Positions 60,800 through 64,000 of a stretch of DNA of 64,000 bases are shown one piece after another. The notes beneath the pieces are model-generated. The model did no database searches. It was given only the letters and a program-made list of their open reading frames with translations, and was not told the DNA's origin. The position numbers were made by a program, and so were the translations under genes. Location: assembly GCA_016278615.1 (NCBI GenBank), contig JADQBM010000042.1, positions 1 through 64,000 on the forward strand, given 5' to 3'. Each line of letters starts with the position of its first letter. Position 1 is the first letter of the stretch. The stretch comes from Clostridia bacterium. Its GTDB lineage: Bacteria > Bacillota > Clostridia > Peptostreptococcales > JAAYPU01.

Positions 60800-60831
60800 A
60801 GAGGCTTAGAATACCTAAGTCTCTTTTGTTT
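60800..60831 (+). terminator. Terminator of the excisionase-like gene
   Basis: AGAGGCTTAG (60800-60809) / CTAAGTCTCT (60815-60824), then TTTGTTTT. Confidence 0.88.
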
Positions 60832-60900
60832 TGGGTAACATGTAAAATCATGGTATAGTATAGCTATAAACAAGATAATATAAATGTTTGGAGTGGTTTT

Positions 60901-61734
60901 ATGCTATCTCTTGAAGAATATATAGCAAAAAGAAAAAAAGAAGACAAGCTAGATGAATTTGACTACGAACAAAGATTGGAAAATATTAAAACTTGCGTTG
61001 AGTATGTTTTGGAATATTACACAAGGTATTTAGGATTAACTGAAGGAGAAAACAGATCAGCTATACAGGAGAATAAACTTAATAATTATAAAGAAAAAAT
61101 AAAAGTATATAGTCCTGATGTCCAAAAAAAATTGATAGAGTTTTATGATAATTATCACACTTGTGTAGAAATTCGATTGAACAATTTCATAAAATCGAAT
61201 GCCATGTTTTTAATTTATAATACAGAAAATGAGTTTAGAAATCTTTCTTATGAATGTTATGATTTTTTATCAAGAAAATTACCGTATCTTAAAAAAGAAG
61301 GTGAATTTATATTTGTCCTTCTTAAAGATACTTTTAGAATAAAAAGCGAAGAAAATTCAGATTTTACATTTTTAAAAAAAGATATAAAAGAATCTGTAGT
61401 TCAATGGATGGAAAAGATTTACTATAAATATGATATTAATATATATAATTTCGCTTATGAATATATCTTAAAATTTGAAGAAGGAACAACAAGAATAAGA
61501 GAAAAAGACGATATTAATTATTCAATTGACCCATTTGTATATTATGATTATAAACAGAGTCAAAACTTATTTAATCTAGATAATGTTTATCCTAAAATTG
61601 CACATAAACCTTTTATTAAAGGAAAAAGGAAAGAATTAGAGTTAATAATGATGTATGTATGGACAAACGGAATGTTAAGAGATAAAAGGTATTGGAAGGA
61701 GTATTTAGATAAAGTTCTACCATATGTAAAGTAG
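60901..61734 (+). CDS. Hypothetical protein, 277 residues
   Basis: Soluble, Lys/Glu/Tyr-rich and largely helical (YEQRLENIKTCVEYVLEYYT; ELELIMMYVWTNGMLRDKRY). No domain or catalytic motif recognised and no membrane segment. The ATG follows TTTGGAGTGG. It lies among accessory genes of the element. Confidence 0.65.
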   Translation: MLSLEEYIAKRKKEDKLDEFDYEQRLENIKTCVEYVLEYYTRYLGLTEGENRSAIQENKLNNYKEKIKVYSPDVQKKLIEFYDNYHTCVEIRLNNFIKSNAMFLIYNTENEFRNLSYECYDFLSRKLPYLKKEGEFIFVLLKDTFRIKSEENSDFTFLKKDIKESVVQWMEKIYYKYDINIYNFAYEYILKFEEGTTRIREKDDINYSIDPFVYYDYKQSQNLFNLDNVYPKIAHKPFIKGKRKELELIMMYVWTNGMLRDKRYWKEYLDKVLPYVK

Positions 61735-61759
61735 TATATGAATACTAACATTCTCAACA

Positions 61760-61942
61760 TTGCGTGAATATGCTAATGTTTTAAAAACTCAATACGTTAA
61801 TACAGAAGTATCTCTTGAAGAAAAAATTGAATGGTTGTTAGAAAAAGCTGATTGGCTTGATCCATTAGTAAATAAAGAAGACCCTATACTTGGCAAGAAC
61901 CGATATGAGTTGGTAAAAAAAATCTTTGATAGTGAAGAATAA
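61760..61942 (+). CDS. Small hypothetical protein, possibly truncated
   Basis: 60 residues, acidic (LEEKIEWLLEKADWLDPLVN, EDPILGKNRYELVKKIF). The first available start is TTG 61760 without a ribosome site, and the frame stays open a little upstream (ILTFSTLREYANVL), so this may be the end of a decayed gene. It is followed by the terminator at 61982. Confidence 0.4.
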   Translation: MREYANVLKTQYVNTEVSLEEKIEWLLEKADWLDPLVNKEDPILGKNRYELVKKIFDSEE

Positions 61943-61981
61943 TGCGTACACAAATAAACACACAATTAGATATTTTTTATA

Positions 61982-62007
61982 AGAGACTAGATAGAGAGTC
62001 TCTTTTT
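61982..62007 (+). terminator. Intrinsic terminator
   Basis: AGAGACT (61982-61988) / AGTCTCT (61997-62003) followed by TTTT. Confidence 0.85.
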
Positions 62008-62088
62008 CGCTAAATAACCACAATAATTTACCAAATTTTGATATAATGAGAAAATGAGGATATTACTTATAACAAAGGGGGTTTTATC

Positions 62089-63444
62089 ATGTTAACTAAT
62101 AAAATAGGGAAAAGCTTATTTATTTTTCTTTTGATTATTGTTTTCTCAACGTCTAATGTGTTTGCAGCCAATATTAGCGATGTTGACGATACAATCTATC
62201 AAGATGCAGTTCATTATTTAATTGATAATGGAATTATGTCAGGTTATCCTGACGGTGAATTTAAACCTAATAATGATATAACAAGAGCTGAAATGGCTGC
62301 AACTATAGTGAGAGCAATAGGAATAAATTTTGTTGATATTGAAGAAAAAAGCAATTTCAATGATATGGCTGGGCATTGGGCAGACAAATACGTATCTGTT
62401 GCATTTAAAAAGAATATTGTTACCGGTTATACTGATGGCACATTTAGACCAGATTCCAAAGTAACATTCCCGGAAGCTATTACATTAGTAGTTAAAATGG
62501 CGGGGCTTTCAAGTGAAGTTAGTACAACAAGGGGTTGGCCGACAAACTATATAAACTATGCTCATGAAAAAGGTATTCTAAGAAACGTAGAGGTTGTTTT
62601 ATCAGAAACAGCAACTAGAGGCGATGTGGCCATCATGTTATATAATGCTTTTAATATTCTAAACAGCTATGACAATATAGGTGTTGCTAAGGCCACTGTA
62701 AATACTTTCATAAGTGATGGTATTAATACTAAAGACATAAAATCAGAAAATGATTTTGCAAACAATCTAAATTATTTTATTGGTGTTGAGACAACTCTTG
62801 ATTATCCAAGTCTAAGTGAAAGCACTAATGTACCAATTAATTATTTGATATACAAAAATAATAATTTAGTATATCAAATCACCAAGACAGTAGCATTAAA
62901 CAAAAATACAGCTAGCGCCACCTTTTACTCTCATTTACCAATCGATGAATTTATCAATAAAGAAGATGGTCAGTATCGAATTGATATTATTTCAAATCAG
63001 AATTTAATTAAAAGCAAAAAAATAGATTTATATACTGATTACAGCTACGAAGTGGGAATTATTGAAGGTATTGAAGCTAAATCATTAAAATTCTTTGCCA
63101 GTAATGGCGACTATATTGAAGAAAAGCAAAGAATATATACAAATGAGATTCCACGAACTTACCAAACAAAGTGTATTTGGTGGGAATTAGAAGTATTATA
63201 TCCTGATTTAGATAGAAATATTGAATTTCCAATACATTATAAATATATAAAGAAAAGTAATGGTTTTGCATATGGAGATCATACGGTAGACTATTTTTTA
63301 TATTTAGATAAAAACTTGGACAAGTTTATTGGCGGCATATATTCGGAAAAATTCATTGAATGGCCTACCGGTACATATAAAGTTCAAGTGTATTCCTATG
63401 ATAAATTAATTGCTGAAGGAGATTTCAAAATAGTAGAAGATTAG
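62089..63444 (+). CDS. SLH-domain surface protein carried by the element
   Basis: 451 residues. Signal peptide (1-25, ending VFA). Three SLH domains follow at the N-terminal side (about 30-200; GYPDGEFKPNNDITRAEMAA, GHWADKYVSVAFKKNIVTGY, a divergent third). The C-terminal 240 residues are a beta-rich, unfamiliar region (two related stretches with PINYLIYKNN and PIHYKYIKKS). It should be displayed on the cell surface. Surface proteins are uncommon cargo; a role in adhesion, phage exclusion or mating is possible. AAAGGGGGTTTT precedes the ATG. Confidence 0.88.
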   Translation: MLTNKIGKSLFIFLLIIVFSTSNVFAANISDVDDTIYQDAVHYLIDNGIMSGYPDGEFKPNNDITRAEMAATIVRAIGINFVDIEEKSNFNDMAGHWADKYVSVAFKKNIVTGYTDGTFRPDSKVTFPEAITLVVKMAGLSSEVSTTRGWPTNYINYAHEKGILRNVEVVLSETATRGDVAIMLYNAFNILNSYDNIGVAKATVNTFISDGINTKDIKSENDFANNLNYFIGVETTLDYPSLSESTNVPINYLIYKNNNLVYQITKTVALNKNTASATFYSHLPIDEFINKEDGQYRIDIISNQNLIKSKKIDLYTDYSYEVGIIEGIEAKSLKFFASNGDYIEEKQRIYTNEIPRTYQTKCIWWELEVLYPDLDRNIEFPIHYKYIKKSNGFAYGDHTVDYFLYLDKNLDKFIGGIYSEKFIEWPTGTYKVQVYSYDKLIAEGDFKIVED

Positions 63445-63557
63445 GTCTTTAGATGATTGTAGTTTTTGTGATGATGTATAAGAACTGAAAAATTATTTGT
63501 AATATTTTCTTATTATATGGTATCATTACTTAATGCTAAGGGTTTGGGATATACATT

Positions 63558-64000
63558 ATGATTAAAAATTTTGATAATTGGGAAGAATTTGAAGGAGCTT
63601 CAGAGGGTAGCGGGAGAAGTGAAAAAATTTGGTTAATAAATAATGATACCAAAGAAATTGGATTGTTTAAGTTTACAAAGAGTGAACTTACAACAGAACA
63701 TTTCTCTGAAAAGTTTGCCGCTGAGATTGCTCAAGTAATTGGCGTAGAATGCGCTAGAGTAGATTTAGGAATCTACCATTCTAGAATAGGCTCATTTAGT
63801 TATAGGATTAATAGTGATACTGAAAGTTTAATTGAAGGCATACAATTAATTAGTAGACATTACCCAGCCTTTGACCCTATTAGTTTATATGACTTAGCAG
63901 GAAAAGAATACTATTCATTAGAGATGATTCAGAAATCTTTAGAAGGATTTGATTTTCAAAATGAATTTAATAAAATTCTTGTTTTTGATTATTTAATTGG
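63558..64000 (+). CDS. HipA-like kinase, start only (cut by window end)
   Basis: 147 codons are visible without a stop. The sequence has the HipA/CtkA-like kinase pattern: a variable start with EKIWLINNDTKEIGLFKFTK (nucleotide-binding Lys region), a helix EHFSEKFAAEIAQVIGVECA, and KILVFDYLIG just before the expected N-Q/D-R-H catalytic loop, which is outside. Such kinases are toxins or regulators in HipBA-type modules. The partner antitoxin is not visible upstream. Confidence 0.75.
   Translation, partial: MIKNFDNWEEFEGASEGSGRSEKIWLINNDTKEIGLFKFTKSELTTEHFSEKFAAEIAQVIGVECARVDLGIYHSRIGSFSYRINSDTESLIEGIQLISRHYPAFDPISLYDLAGKEYYSLEMIQKSLEGFDFQNEFNKILVFDYLI

Larger units (their letters stand above)
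47655..64000. mobile_element. Integrated element, left end at tRNA-Thr, right end outside window
   Basis: A tyrosine integrase, CI-like repressor, O-type replication initiator, DnaB-type helicase, sigma-like factor and excisionase lie beside a tRNA gene, the usual landing site of such integrases. No capsid, portal or tail genes are seen up to the window end. The left edge is inferred as the 3' part of the tRNA; the matching attR is outside. Accessory genes occur at the left edge (XRE-peptidase-PIN) and in the right half (radical SAM, SLH protein, HipA-like kinase). A prophage, a phage satellite or an integrative plasmid/ICE are all possible. Confidence 0.75.

Noticed and set aside
1-64000. 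CRISPR arrays, rRNA genes and intact insertion sequences
   Set aside because: Looked for and not seen in the window.

Overview
The window comes from an AT-rich, endospore-forming, anaerobic member of the Clostridia. Sporulation genes (an sspH-type SASP, spmA/spmB, spoIID beside murA), AbrB, S-layer-anchored (SLH) surface proteins, a glycyl-radical enzyme with its activase, and strong AGGAGG ribosome binding sites with frequent TTG/GTG starts all point that way. No rRNA and no CRISPR array were seen. I cannot name the genus.

Positions 1-47,520 look like ordinary chromosome. They hold a seven-repeat SLH protein and sspH on the minus strand (0.1-2.5 kb), then a hydrolase, a CNNM/HlyC-type transporter and a sensor kinase (2.7-6.9 kb). 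Next is a TPP-riboswitch operon for thiamine-precursor uptake (7.07-10.94 kb: MTH1187-type thiamine-binding protein, thiX, thiY, thiZ, TatD-like hydrolase). A cobalamin-riboswitch operon follows (11.98-21.65 kb). It encodes a complete ECF importer (DUF4430 lipoprotein, T component split by an apparent -1 frameshift, fused A1A2 ATPase, S component) and two large secreted proteins that combine alpha/alpha-toroid, DUF4430 and SLH or copper-amine-oxidase-N modules. Vertebrate intrinsic factor and transcobalamin pair an alpha/alpha barrel with a DUF4430-like domain, so this may be a bacterial surface B12-capture system. Then come signalling genes (PAP2, GGDEF, REC-HDOD), the YjjI/YjjW pair, an MntR-like repressor, the tmk-holB-PSP1-TlpA-like-trmN6 cluster facing abrB, spmAB, murA, spoIID, a sodium:solute symporter with a 48-residue partner and its probable two-component system, and addB.

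At 47,597 a tRNA-Thr(CGT) marks the presumed left edge of an integrated element that runs past the end of the window. From the tRNA inward it carries an XRE / ImmA-IrrE metallopeptidase / PIN-like cassette, a tyrosine integrase, a CI-like repressor, a phage O-type replication initiator, a DnaB-type helicase, a sigma-like factor and a possible small-terminase-like protein. Beyond these are a cobalamin-binding-type radical SAM enzyme, a second divergent repressor switch with 20-bp-spaced operators, an excisionase-like protein, an SLH surface protein and the start of a HipA-like kinase. No capsid, portal or tail gene lies in the visible part, so the element could be a satellite, an integrative plasmid or ICE, or a prophage whose structural genes lie further on.

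Non-coding structure is rich. There are two clear riboswitches (TPP, cobalamin), several intrinsic terminators, and four candidate structured RNAs that I could not identify (6857-7039, about 10970-11260, 58205-58285, 58954-59050). A dispersed palindromic MITE-like repeat is present in two full copies and one partial copy, and there is a second repeat of similar design with different arms. The strongest second looks are the B12-capture locus, the tandem RNA modules at 11.1 kb, the XRE-peptidase-PIN cassette and the radical SAM cargo.
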